From Terrisporobacter sp. (GTDB lineage: Bacteria > Bacillota_A > Clostridia > Peptostreptococcales > Peptostreptococcaceae): a DNA stretch of 22,092 nucleotides. The stretch is taken from the NCBI GenBank assembly GCA_029851945.1, contig JARKUZ010000058.1, positions 1 to 22,092 on the forward strand. The letters are read 5' to 3'. The notes beneath the pieces are model-generated. The model worked only from the letters and a program-made list of their open reading frames with translations. It searched no databases and was not told where the DNA came from. The position numbers and the translations under genes were made by a program. Shown piece after piece: positions 15,724-22,092 of the stretch; positions within the stretch are counted from its first letter, which is position 1, and each line of letters starts with the position of its first letter.

Positions 15724-16392
15724 ATGTTAGAGATAATAGGAATGTCAGTTGAAGATGCTAAAACTATAGAAGCTTATGGAGGAGATAGAATAGAACTTAT
15801 TAGTGCGCTAACAGAAGGAGGTTTAACTCCGAGCTTTGCTACTATAGAAAAGGTAGTAAATAGCGTGAATATACCTGTTAACGTTATGATAAGAAATCAT
15901 GCAAATGGTTTTGTATATAGTGAGTATGATATAGAAATAATGGAAAAAGATATAGAGATAGCTAAAAGTTTAGGTGTAAATGGAGTAGTATTGGGGCTTT
16001 TAGATAAAGAAAATAATATAGATGAAGTAAATCTACAAAGGTTACTTAAAAAATGTAAAGGAATTGATGTAACTTTCCATAAGGCCATAGATTTTACAAA
16101 TGTGATTAAAAGTACTGAGATATTAAATAAATATAATATAACAAATATATTAACAGCAGGTGGTACTAAACATATAGATGATAATATAGAAAAAATAAAG
16201 TCTATGATAGAAGTATCAAAAGGTATAAATATACTACTAGGTGGGGGACTAAACTTTGAAAATATAAACAAAATAAAAGAATTAACAAAGGCTACAGATT
16301 ACCATTTTGGGACAGCTGTAAGAATTGATAATAGCCCTTTTAGTAGAATAGATGAAAATAAATTAAAAGAATTAATTAAAATAATAAAATAG
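15724..16392 (+). CDS. cutC: CutC family protein
   Basis: A 222-aa TIM-barrel protein of the CutC family, cytoplasmic. The start LEIIGMSVEDAKTIEAYGGDRIELISALTEGGLTPS matches family N-termini. PVNVMIRNHANGFVYSEYDIEIMEKDI, the barrel strands VNGVVLGLLDKENNID, VTFHKAIDF, ILTAGGTKHIDDNI and INILLGGGLNFENI follow, then the phosphate-loop-like YHFGTAVR. CutC was first linked to copper tolerance in Escherichia coli, but a direct metal role has been disputed. Its position right behind a CDF transporter supports a metal link without proving it. RBS AAAGGGAGAT. Length is normal to slightly short. Confidence 0.9.
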   Translation: MLEIIGMSVEDAKTIEAYGGDRIELISALTEGGLTPSFATIEKVVNSVNIPVNVMIRNHANGFVYSEYDIEIMEKDIEIAKSLGVNGVVLGLLDKENNIDEVNLQRLLKKCKGIDVTFHKAIDFTNVIKSTEILNKYNITNILTAGGTKHIDDNIEKIKSMIEVSKGINILLGGGLNFENINKIKELTKATDYHFGTAVRIDNSPFSRIDENKLKELIKIIK

Positions 16393-16404
16393 ATAATAAA
16401 ATAT

Positions 16405-16454
16405 AAAAGAGCAAAGAAGACATAATTTTTAAGTCTTACTTTGCTCATTTTTTA
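16405..16454. terminator. Bidirectional terminator between cutC and the HcpR-like gene
   Basis: GAGCAAAG...AGAC (16409-16421) pairs with GTCT..CTTTGCTC (16433-16446), with A residues before and a T run after. The T run overlaps the stop codon of the minus-strand regulator gene. Confidence 0.85.
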
Positions 16455-17090
16455 TTCCATTAATAACTCTTCTAAAGCTTCTATATCTAATATTTTAATT
16501 GTATCTTTTGAATAATCTATAAGTCCATCAGATTTCATTTTCATAAGCTCTCTAGATAAAGAGGGTCTAGGGATACCAAGCATTTCAGAAAGCTTTTGTT
16601 TTGTTATGCCAAGCTTTATAAATTTACTTTTCTGGATAGTATGTTGTGTAACTAAGTAGTTGCTTAGTTTTTGACGTATACTTGAAAAAGATAAATTTTT
16701 TATAGAATTATTAAGTTGTATAATTTTATTACTTAAATCATTTAAAAACATATCTAAAAAATCTGGATTTTTAGTACAAAAGATTATAAATGAAGTTTTA
16801 TGTATAAACATTACTTCACAATTACTAGATGCCATTATAGTAGCAGGGTACGCATTAGTATCTGAGAAAGCTATAATTTCTCCAAAAAAGCTACCTTCAG
16901 ATAAAGAAGACATATGTATAACATTATTACTAGTTAATATACGTTTTACATCAATACTACCTTGTAAGATTAATCCTACTTTGTCACAAGGAGAACCTTC
17001 AATAGCTATAATATCATTTTTATTATATTTAGATATAGTATAAGTTGAATTTTTAAAAAAATGTAATGCTTCCTCTTTTGTCTTAAACAA
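16452..17090 (-). CDS. hcpR: CRP/FNR-family regulator, HcpR-like
   Basis: A ~212-aa regulator with an N-terminal cyclic-nucleotide-binding-type barrel (~15-125; GLILQGSIDVKRIL, LSEGSFFGEIIAFSD), a long dimer helix, and a C-terminal winged helix-turn-helix (KLGITKQKLSEMLGIPRPSLSRELMKMKSDGLI). No Cys cluster for an Fe-S centre of the classic FNR type is present. The frame is open further upstream into hcp, but a sensible start is TTG at 17090, behind AGTAGGTGAT, which gives a normal family length. It is divergent from hcp. HcpR proteins of anaerobes control hcp in response to NO/nitrite stress. The palindrome at 17123-17138 lies just downstream of its own minus-strand extended -10 (TGTTATAAT), consistent with autoregulation. 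The name rests on family and context. Confidence 0.82.
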   Translation of the reverse strand: MFKTKEEALHFFKNSTYTISKYNKNDIIAIEGSPCDKVGLILQGSIDVKRILTSNNVIHMSSLSEGSFFGEIIAFSDTNAYPATIMASSNCEVMFIHKTSFIIFCTKNPDFLDMFLNDLSNKIIQLNNSIKNLSFSSIRQKLSNYLVTQHTIQKSKFIKLGITKQKLSEMLGIPRPSLSRELMKMKSDGLIDYSKDTIKILDIEALEELLME

Positions 17091-17122
17091 AAAATCACCT
17101 ACTTTTATAATTTTTTTATTAG

Positions 17123-17138
17123 TGTAACGTATGTTACA
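17123..17138. promoter_or_regulatory. HcpR-type operator 1 (hcp promoter)
   Basis: TGTAACGTATGTTACA is an inverted repeat (TGTAAC, 4-nt spacer, GTTACA). Its centre (17130.5) lies about 41.5 nt before the predicted hcp transcription start, the position used by class II CRP/FNR activators. An identical 16-mer lies at 19076-19091. Confidence 0.82.
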
Positions 17139-17150
17139 GAAATATATACT

Positions 17151-17156
17151 ATTATA
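17151..17156 (-). promoter_or_regulatory. Extended -10 box of the HcpR-like gene
   Basis: On the minus strand this reads TGTTATAAT, an extended -10. Its predicted start near 17144 places operator 1 at about +6 to +21 of the regulator transcript, a repressing position. Confidence 0.5.
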
Positions 17157-17159
17157 ACA

Positions 17160-17165
17160 TATAAT
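17160..17165 (+). promoter_or_regulatory. -10 box of the hcp promoter
   Basis: TATAAT with no good -35, as expected for an activator-dependent promoter. Predicted start about 17172, giving a ~24-nt leader with GAGGAGG before the hcp ATG. Confidence 0.65.
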
Positions 17166-17195
17166 TATCACATAAAATAAAGAGGAGGACATGAA

Positions 17196-18920
17196 ATGGA
17201 AAATAAAATGTTTTGTTTTCAGTGTCAAGAAACAGCAGGATGTACAGGATGTACAAAATTTGGAGTATGTGGAAAATCACCAGATCTAGCAAGAATGCAA
17301 GATCTATTAATATATACAACTAAAGGATTATCAGAGGTTACTACTAGACTTAGAAATGAAGGGAAAAAAATAGACAGTACTGTTAACCATCTAATAACTA
17401 TAAACTTATTTACAACAATAACTAATGCAAATTTTGATGACGAAATATTCTATGAAAGAGTAAAACAAACTTTAAAAACTAAAGAAGAATTGTTATCAAA
17501 ATTAAAGAACAAAGAAAATTTACCAGAAGCAGCATTATGGAATGCATCAAATAATGAAGAATTAGATGCTAAAGTATCTGTATTGTCTAAACTAAAAAAC
17601 ACGATACTAGGAAGTGGTAAGAAAGAAGTAGAAATAGATACAATACTAGATGAAAAATCAACTAAAGTTGGGGTATTAGCTACAAAAGATGAAGATATAA
17701 GAAGTTTAAGAGAACTTATAATATATGGATTAAAAGGCTTATCAGCATATATGAAACATGCTAATGCTTTAGGGTATGACAATGAAGAAGTTAATGCATT
17801 TTTACAAAGTACTTTAGCTAAAACATTAGATGATAGTCTAACTATTGACGAATTAATAGCATTAACATTAGAAACAGGTAAAGTTGGGGTAGACGGAATG
17901 GCTTTACTTGATAGTGCAAATACAGGAACTTATGGACATCCAGAGATTACTAAAGTTAATATAGGGGTTAGAAATAATCCAGGTATATTAGTATCAGGAC
18001 ATGATTTAAAAGATTTAGAATTATTACTTAAACAAACAGAGGGAACTGGAGTAGATGTATATACTCATTCTGAAATGTTACCAGCTCATTATTATCCAGC
18101 ATTTAAGAAGTATTCACACTTTGTAGGTAACTATGGAAATGCTTGGTGGAAGCAAAAAGAAGAATTTGAAAGCTTCAATGGTCCAATATTAATGACTACA
18201 AACTGTATAGTTCCTCCAAAAGATAGCTATAAAGATAGATTATATACTACTGGAGCAGCAGGATTTGCTGGATGTACACATATAAAAGGAAATGCAGAAG
18301 ATGATAAAGATTTTTCTGTGATAATAGAACATGCTAAAAAGTGTAAAGCTCCTATAGAGATAGAAACTGGAGAAATAATAGGTGGATTTGCACATAATCA
18401 AGTTTTCGCCCTTGCAGATAAAGTTGTAGAAGCAGTTAAAACTGGAGCTATAAAGAGATTCTTTGTAATGGGTGGATGTGACGGAAGAGCTAAGTCAAGA
18501 AACTACTACACAGAATTTGCTAAGGCTTTACCACAAGATACAGTTATACTTACAGCAGGATGTGCTAAGTATAAATACAACAAGTTACCTTTAGGAGATA
18601 TAAACGGTATACCTAGAGTATTAGATGCAGGTCAATGTAATGATTCTTACTCATTAGCGCTTATTGCATTAAAACTTAAAGAAGTATTTGAATTAGAAGA
18701 TATAAATGATTTACCAATATCATTTAATATAGCTTGGTATGAGCAAAAAGCTGTAATAGTATTATTATCTTTACTGTACTTAGGTGTTAAAAATATACAC
18801 TTAGGACCAACATTACCAGCATTTTTATCACCAAATGTAGCTAAGGTTTTAGTTGAAAACTTTGGTATAGGCGGAATAACAAATGTTGAAGATGATTTAA
18901 ATATGTTCTTAGGAAAATAA
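17196..18920 (+). CDS. hcp: Hybrid cluster protein (Hcp)
   Basis: A 574-aa cytoplasmic Fe-S protein. Hcp reduces NO (and hydroxylamine in vitro) and protects anaerobes against nitrosative stress. The N-terminal cysteines C7-x2-C10-x8-C19-x5-C25 are the class I pattern that holds a [4Fe-4S] cluster. The hybrid-cluster ligands are visible in order: [11 protein letters not shown] (His), [13 protein letters not shown] (Glu region), [34 protein letters not shown] and [10 protein letters not shown] (Cys). A helical insert region (~60-170) is present and length is typical. The ATG follows GAGGAGGAC. The gene is divergent from the HcpR-like regulator, has operator 1 at a class II activator position, and is followed by its own terminator. 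No Hcr reductase gene is adjacent. Confidence 0.96.
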   Translation: MENKMFCFQCQETAGCTGCTKFGVCGKSPDLARMQDLLIYTTKGLSEVTTRLRNEGKKIDSTVNHLITINLFTTITNANFDDEIFYERVKQTLKTKEELLSKLKNKENLPEAALWNASNNEELDAKVSVLSKLKNTILGSGKKEVEIDTILDEKSTKVGVLATKDEDIRSLRELIIYGLKGLSAYMKHANALGYDNEEVNAFLQSTLAKTLDDSLTIDELIALTLETGKVGVDGMALLDSANTGTYGHPEITKVNIGVRNNPGILVSGHDLKDLELLLKQTEGTGVDVYTHSEMLPAHYYPAFKKYSHFVGNYGNAWWKQKEEFESFNGPILMTTNCIVPPKDSYKDRLYTTGAAGFAGCTHIKGNAEDDKDFSVIIEHAKKCKAPIEIETGEIIGGFAHNQVFALADKVVEAVKTGAIKRFFVMGGCDGRAKSRNYYTEFAKALPQDTVILTAGCAKYKYNKLPLGDINGIPRVLDAGQCNDSYSLALIALKLKEVFELEDINDLPISFNIAWYEQKAVIVLLSLLYLGVKNIHLGPTLPAFLSPNVAKVLVENFGIGGITNVEDDLNMFLGK

Positions 18921-18927
18921 TTTTAAT

Positions 18928-18960
18928 AAAAAAGGTACCATTTTATATGGTATCTTTTTT
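18928..18960 (+). terminator. Terminator after hcp
   Basis: AAAAAAGGTACCAT (18928-18941) pairs with ATGGTATCTTTTTT (18947-18960, one A-C-type mismatch near the GGTACC/GGTATC centre) and ends in six T. Confidence 0.85.
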
Positions 18961-19075
18961 ACATAAAATATTTAATTCTAAGTTAAAATTATTGATAATT
19001 CACACAGACTATAAAATACACTTTAAAATATTAATGAAAGAAAATTTAATATTTTCAGTAATAATATGAGTTTTA

Positions 19076-19091
19076 TGTAACGTATGTTACA
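19076..19091. promoter_or_regulatory. HcpR-type operator 2 (siroheme-protein promoter)
   Basis: TGTAACGTATGTTACA, identical over all 16 bases to operator 1. Its centre (19083.5) is about 41.5 nt before the predicted start near 19125, the same geometry as at hcp. Confidence 0.82.
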
Positions 19092-19112
19092 CAAGTTTTA
19101 CGAAAAATAGGA

Positions 19113-19118
19113 TATAAT
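19113..19118 (+). promoter_or_regulatory. -10 box of the siroheme-protein / DUF1858 operon
   Basis: TATAAT, 37 nt from the start of operator 2 and without a recognisable -35. This mirrors the hcp promoter. Confidence 0.65.
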
Positions 19119-19182
19119 AAGGTTAGACAAAATTTAAATAGATTTAACTTAACTTTATAAGAAAGGTAAAGTGTAGATATAG

Positions 19183-19860
19183 ATGAGTAATTATGGGAAT
19201 TTACAAAAAATAAGGAATGGTAAAAGAACATATGGAATAACTCCTCATATACCTGGAGGGTTTGTATTGCCAGATACCCTTATAAAAATAGCTAATGTAG
19301 CTAAAAAATATAATGGAGTATTAAAGATAACATCAGGTCAAAGAATATTAATAACTAATTTAAAAGAAGAAGATCTAGATGATATATGGAAAGAGCTAGA
19401 TATGAAACCAGCAGTTACAAATCAATATTCTGTAAAAAATGTAGAGATGTGTCCAGCAAATTTTTGTAAAAGGTCAAAATATCCAACAATAGGTATAGCT
19501 ATGAAGATAAGTAAAAACTTTCATGGGATGCCACTTCCAAATAGAACAAAAATAGGAGTTGCGGGATGTAGAAATGCATGCACAAGTGTGTACTCTAAAG
19601 ACATTGGAGTTTTAGTAGATATTGATGGAACTTTCTTTGTATGTGCAGGAGGAAGTGCAGGTTTTTACCCAAGAGTAGCTGATATAATAACTAAAAAATT
19701 ATCAGAAAAAGAAGCATATACCTTAGTTGAAACTTTACTTAACTACTATAATGAATATGGTCAAATGGGTGAAAAGTTAGGTGAATTCATAGATAGAATA
19801 GGTATAGAAAGTTTTAGAAAAGATGTACTAGAGATAGCAAATTTAAAGGAGGAATTATAA
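19183..19860 (+). CDS. Small sulfite/nitrite reductase-like siroheme [4Fe-4S] protein
   Basis: A 225-aa cytoplasmic protein matching a single nitrite/sulfite reductase half: a ferredoxin-like domain (~15-75; GGFVLPDTLIKIANVAKKYN, LKITSGQRILI) followed by the 4Fe-4S/siroheme domain (~85-200). The cluster cysteines are C90 and C95 (CPANFC) and C129 and C133 (CRNAC). The first pair is spaced CX4C, one residue shorter than the usual CX5C; the second is the usual CX3C. R54 in SGQR is in the place of a conserved anion-binding Arg. The rest fits short archaeal/clostridial COG2221 proteins of ~210-230 aa, whose substrate is unsettled (sulfite, nitrite or related). RBS GAAAGGTAAAG is distant and weak. 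It overlaps the next start codon by one base and is under operator 2. Confidence 0.85.
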   Translation: MSNYGNLQKIRNGKRTYGITPHIPGGFVLPDTLIKIANVAKKYNGVLKITSGQRILITNLKEEDLDDIWKELDMKPAVTNQYSVKNVEMCPANFCKRSKYPTIGIAMKISKNFHGMPLPNRTKIGVAGCRNACTSVYSKDIGVLVDIDGTFFVCAGGSAGFYPRVADIITKKLSEKEAYTLVETLLNYYNEYGQMGEKLGEFIDRIGIESFRKDVLEIANLKEEL

Positions 19861-20045
19861 TGATAACTAAAGATTCTATAATAGGAGATATAATAAAAGA
19901 AAAACCAGAGGCAGTAAAAATACTTATGGACTATGGTATGGGATGTCTAGGTTGCCCTTCAGCTACAATGGAAAGATTAGAACAAGCTTGTGAAATACAT
20001 GGAATAGACTTAGACGAGGTTTTAGCTAAGATAAATAGCCTTTAA
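19860..20045 (+). CDS. DUF1858 hybrid-cluster-associated redox disulfide peptide
   Basis: A 61-aa protein of the DUF1858 family, whose short forms are known as hybrid cluster protein-associated redox disulfide domains. It opens ITKDSIIGDIIKEKPEAVKILMDYGMGCLGCPSA, with a CxxC pair (residues ~29 and 32), followed by two helices (TMERLEQACEIHGIDLDEVLAKI). Short members occur beside hcp or siroheme reductases and are thought to act as thiol-redox partners, but no reaction is proven. Its ATG overlaps the upstream stop by one base and has GGAGGAATT in the end of the upstream gene, so the two are translationally coupled. It ends the unit at a long hairpin. Confidence 0.9.
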   Translation: MITKDSIIGDIIKEKPEAVKILMDYGMGCLGCPSATMERLEQACEIHGIDLDEVLAKINSL

Positions 20046-20059
20046 TATTAAAAGAATAA

Positions 20060-20099
20060 ATATATAAGTAAGGAGTATATATATTCCTTACTTATATAT
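20060..20099 (+). terminator. Long hairpin after the DUF1858 gene
   Basis: ATATATAAGTAAGGA (20060-20074) pairs perfectly over 15 bp with TCCTTACTTATATAT (20085-20099). No T run follows, so it is either an imperfect terminator or a 3'-end stabiliser. The stretch 20101-20178 after it is AT-rich with nothing recognised. Confidence 0.5.
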
Positions 20100-20178
20100 G
20101 AGATTAACATGCATGTTATAAAACTCTAAAATAGTCGAAAAAAGTATAAAAATTTAATTAAAAAAATAATGAAAACAG

Positions 20179-20207
20179 TTGCAAAAAAATATATAAAATA
20201 ATATAAT
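20179..20207 (+). promoter_or_regulatory. tRNA operon promoter
   Basis: TTGCAA (20179-20184), a 17-nt spacer, TATAAT (20202-20207). The predicted start is ~10 nt before the first tRNA. Confidence 0.7.
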
Positions 20208-20223
20208 AGTATTGTGTTAATAA

Positions 20224-20297
20224 GGCGACATAGCCAAGTGGTAAGGCAGTGGACTGCAACTCCTTGATCCCCAGTTCGAATCTGGGTGTCGCCTCCA
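20224..20297 (+). tRNA. tRNA-Cys (anticodon GCA)
   Basis: A 74-nt cloverleaf with encoded CCA. Acceptor arms GGCGACA/TGTCGCC, D arm GCC/GGC, anticodon loop CTGCAAC, T arm CCCAG-TTCGAAT-CTGGG. The anticodon stem GTGGA/TCCTT has one U-U-like mismatch and one G-U. Confidence 0.95.
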
Positions 20298-20308
20298 GTT
20301 TAATATAT

Positions 20309-20384
20309 GGGAATATGGCTCAGTTGGTAGAGCAATTGACTGTTAATCAATGGGTCACAGGTTCGAGTCCTGTTATTCCCGCCA
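20309..20384 (+). tRNA. tRNA-Asn (anticodon GTT)
   Basis: A 76-nt cloverleaf with encoded CCA. Acceptor GGGAATA/TATTCCC, anticodon stem ATTGA/TCAAT around CTGTTAA, T arm with GGTTCGAGTCC. Confidence 0.95.
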
Positions 20385-20388
20385 ATAT

Positions 20389-20463
20389 GCTGGTGTGGCT
20401 CAACGGTAGAGCAGCTGACTTGTAATCAGCAGGTTGTAGGTTCGATTCCTATCACCAGCTCCA
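20389..20463 (+). tRNA. tRNA-Thr (anticodon TGT)
   Basis: A 75-nt cloverleaf with encoded CCA. Acceptor GCTGGTG/CACCAGC, anticodon stem GCTGA/TCAGC around CTTGTAA, T arm with GGTTCGATTCC. It is four bases after tRNA-Asn. Confidence 0.95.
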
Positions 20464-20467
20464 ATTT

Positions 20468-20503
20468 AAATTACTCTAATCATATGATTAGAGTAATTTT
20501 TTT
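20468..20503 (+). terminator. Terminator of the tRNA operon
   Basis: AAATTACTCTAATC (20468-20481) pairs perfectly with GATTAGAGTAATTT (20486-20499) around ATAT, and a T run follows. Confidence 0.93.
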
Positions 20504-20589
20504 ACGCTTAAGGAAATTATGATACTTAAAAAGTTGTGGATAACTATTGAAGTTTAAGTAATACTAATTAGTTTGCATAGCGTAAAAAA
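20498..20589. repeat. 92-nt foldback element
   Basis: Outer inverted repeat TTTTTTACGCT (20498-20508) / AGCGTAAAAAA (20579-20589), exact over 11 bp. An inner inverted repeat ACTTAAA (20524-20530) / TTTAAGT (20553-20559) is nested inside, with partial pairing between them. The centre has GTTGTGGATAAC, which includes one DnaA-box-like 9-mer. Its left end overlaps the T run of the tRNA terminator. Confidence 0.45.
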
Positions 20590-20597
20590 GAGATTTT

Positions 20598-20646
20598 GAG
20601 CAACGGACGAAGTCGTTGGCGACATGAGAGAAGCGAATTTTTTATA
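20598..20646. repeat. Copy 2 of a candidate dispersed intergenic repeat
   Basis: A dyad CAACG (20601-20605) / CGTTG (20614-20618), then GGCGACATGA (20618-20627) and GAAGCGAATTTTTTATA (20630-20646). The last two blocks match copy 1 at 2518-2573. The rest of the gap to the MATE gene (20647-20776) is AT-rich with no other feature I trust. Confidence 0.55.
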
Positions 20647-20776
20647 AAATAAAAAATGTTTTAAAATTAAATGGTTATGTATTATAATTAAAAGTATTAG
20701 AAAAATAGTATATGTTTAAATTTGAAATAGTTGACAATGTAAACTTAAAATATAATAAATCTAGGAGGGAATTTGG

Positions 20777-22092
20777 ATGAGTAATAATGTCACGGATTTG
20801 GGAAAGGGAAGCATTCCTAAATTGATATTTAAGCTAGCAACACCTGCAATAGTAGCTCAACTGGTAAATGTACTATACAATATAGTTGATAGAATATTTA
20901 TAGGGAGAATGCAAGGTGGAGATATAGCGATGGCTGGTGTTGGAGTTGCATTTCCAATAACATTAATAGTAGCAGCTTTCGCGGCTTTAGTAGGTATGGG
21001 GGGAGCTCCATTAGCTGCAATAAAAATGGGGGAAAAGGATAATGATGGCGCAGAAAAGATAATGAGTAATAGCTTTTCTACACTTGTACTATTAGCAATC
21101 TTACTAACTGTAGTATTTTTAATATTTAAAGAACCATTACTTTGGGCATTTGGAGCAAGTGAAGCTACTATAGGTTATGCAATGGATTACTTAAGTATAT
21201 ATCTAATAGGAACTATATTTGTTCTTATGGCACTTGGTATGAATCCATTTATAAATACACAAGGTTTCGCAAAAATAGGTATGATGACAGTATCTATAGG
21301 TGCGGCTATGAATATAATACTTGATCCAATATTAATATTTGGATTAGATATGGGTGTTAAGGGTGCTGCTACAGCTACAGTTATCTCTCAAGCAGTATCA
21401 GCAATGTGGGTACTAAGATTCTTACTAGGAAAAAAGACAATATTAAGAATAAGAAAAAAATACTTAAAAATAGATTTTAGAATAATGGGAAGAGTAATGG
21501 GACTTGGAGTTGCACCATTTATAATGCAAGCTACGGAGAGTTTAGTTTTAATAACATTAAATACAAAGCTTCAAATGTATGGTGGAGACTTAGCTGTAGG
21601 TGCAATGACTATAATGAGTAGTATAATGCAAATAATAATGCTTCCGACAATGGGGGTTACTCAAGGTTCTCAACCTATAATGAGTTACAACTATGGAGCA
21701 AAACAAATTGATAGAGTTAAAAAGACTTTTAAGTTAACTGTATTAATTACTTTAGGATACACTGCAACAATGTGTACAGCACTTATGATAATGCCAGAGA
21801 TGTTTGTTAGGATATTCAATAGTGATCCAAAATTAATTGAAATAACAGTATGGAGTATAAGAATTTACTTCGTTGGAATAACTATATTTGGTATACAGGT
21901 AGCATGCCAAAATACATTACTTGCACTTGGGCAAGCCAAAATTTCTCTGTTTTTAGCATTACTTAGAAAAGTAATTTTATTAATACCATTAATATATATA
22001 TTACCAACATTTATAGAAGATAAGTTATTTGCAGTGCTTTTAGCACAGCCTATAGCTGATATAAAGGCAGTGTTAACAACAGCAATATGCTT
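20777..22092 (+). CDS. MATE-family multidrug efflux transporter (3' end outside window)
   Basis: The first ~438 residues of a multidrug and toxin extrusion transporter, a sodium- or proton-coupled inner-membrane exporter with twelve helices in two six-helix halves. The N-terminal half starts GSIPKLIFKLATPAIVAQLVNVLYNIVDRIFIGRM, the usual first-helix signature, followed by GVGVAFPITLIVAAFAALVGMGG. The second half opens with IMGRVMGLGVAPFIMQATESLVL, and the TMGVTQGSQPIMSYNYGAKQ motif between is typical of MepA-like members. Probably only a few to some tens of residues are missing. The ATG has CTAGGAGGGA upstream. Substrates cannot be read from sequence. It follows the tRNA operon and two repeat-like elements, and no regulator gene is adjacent within the window. 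Confidence 0.92.
   Translation, partial: MSNNVTDLGKGSIPKLIFKLATPAIVAQLVNVLYNIVDRIFIGRMQGGDIAMAGVGVAFPITLIVAAFAALVGMGGAPLAAIKMGEKDNDGAEKIMSNSFSTLVLLAILLTVVFLIFKEPLLWAFGASEATIGYAMDYLSIYLIGTIFVLMALGMNPFINTQGFAKIGMMTVSIGAAMNIILDPILIFGLDMGVKGAATATVISQAVSAMWVLRFLLGKKTILRIRKKYLKIDFRIMGRVMGLGVAPFIMQATESLVLITLNTKLQMYGGDLAVGAMTIMSSIMQIIMLPTMGVTQGSQPIMSYNYGAKQIDRVKKTFKLTVLITLGYTATMCTALMIMPEMFVRIFNSDPKLIEITVWSIRIYFVGITIFGIQVACQNTLLALGQAKISLFLALLRKVILLIPLIYILPTFIEDKLFAVLLAQPIADIKAVLTTAIC

Noticed and set aside
17091..17228. N-terminal extension of the HcpR-like gene
   Set aside because: The extra frame runs through the hcp promoter, operator and start codon. Its translation ([19 protein letters not shown]...) does not resemble a CRP/FNR N-terminus.
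20535..20543. TGTGGATAA, a perfect DnaA-box 9-mer on the minus strand
   Set aside because: Only one box, no cluster, no AT-unwinding context or dnaA/dnaN gene nearby. A single 9-mer is expected by chance in a genome; noted only as part of the foldback element.
20731..20758. TTGACA followed by TATAAT/TAATAA before the MATE gene as a promoter
   Set aside because: TTGACA to TATAAT spacing is only 14 nt. Alternative -10 placements would start transcription inside the AGGAGGG ribosome binding site, so I do not call it.
1..22092. CRISPR array, prophage, transposase or toxin-antitoxin pair
   Set aside because: I looked for evenly spaced direct repeats, integrase or transposase motifs and short paired genes and found none. 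The minus-strand shadows of the large genes have no ribosome binding sites or family motifs.

Overview
This is an AT-rich, densely packed stretch of chromosome from a low-GC Firmicute. The genes (RNase J, feoAB with a DtxR/MntR-family regulator, class I hcp with a CRP/FNR-type regulator, a DUF1858 redox peptide, a PyrR-type RNA leader), the strong A/T third-position codon use and the AGGAGG ribosome binding sites all suggest an anaerobic clostridium. Peptostreptococcaceae (the Clostridioides / Paraclostridium / Romboutsia group) is my best guess. That placement is inference and was not checked by search. I see no prophage, IS element or CRISPR array. Most of the window is conserved core and accessory genome.

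Layout. (1) 1-3003: the 3' end of metK, a YkvI-like membrane permease, an unrecognised 288-aa protein, then on the minus strand a small protein of beta-flower-like repeats. (2) 3211-5740: an M20 amidohydrolase, then a PyrR-type attenuator leader driving a BMP-family nucleoside-binding lipoprotein. (3) 5814-8828: an iron-uptake block, feoA-feoB on the minus strand, diverging from a DtxR/MntR-family metalloregulator with a candidate operator between them. (4) 8939-10600: RNase J. (5) 10683-11464: a decayed ABC-permease (FtsX-type) pseudogene, then a tiny Trp/Cys-rich membrane protein. (6) 11789-14690: a DUF1846 protein behind a 116-nt leader, then DNA polymerase IV. (7) 14809-16392: a two-gene unit of a CDF metal transporter and CutC. 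(8) 16452-20045: a nitrosative-stress-type module. It has an HcpR-like regulator (minus strand), hcp, and a siroheme-reductase-like protein with a DUF1858 peptide. Two identical 16-bp palindromes sit exactly 37 nt (start to start) upstream of TATAAT boxes in front of hcp and of the siroheme gene. (9) 20224-20463: tRNA-Cys, tRNA-Asn and tRNA-Thr in one transcription unit. (10) 20498-22092: a foldback element, a dispersed-repeat copy and a MATE efflux gene that runs off the end.

How it works together. Metal handling recurs (FeoAB, the metalloregulator, CDF, CutC). The hcp module looks like one small regulon spread over two promoters and under one regulator, which probably also controls itself. 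The most notable regulatory RNA is the PyrR leader. It ties an otherwise solitary nucleoside-binding lipoprotein to pyrimidine status, and it carries an unusual downstream segment complementary to its own PyrR recognition sequence.
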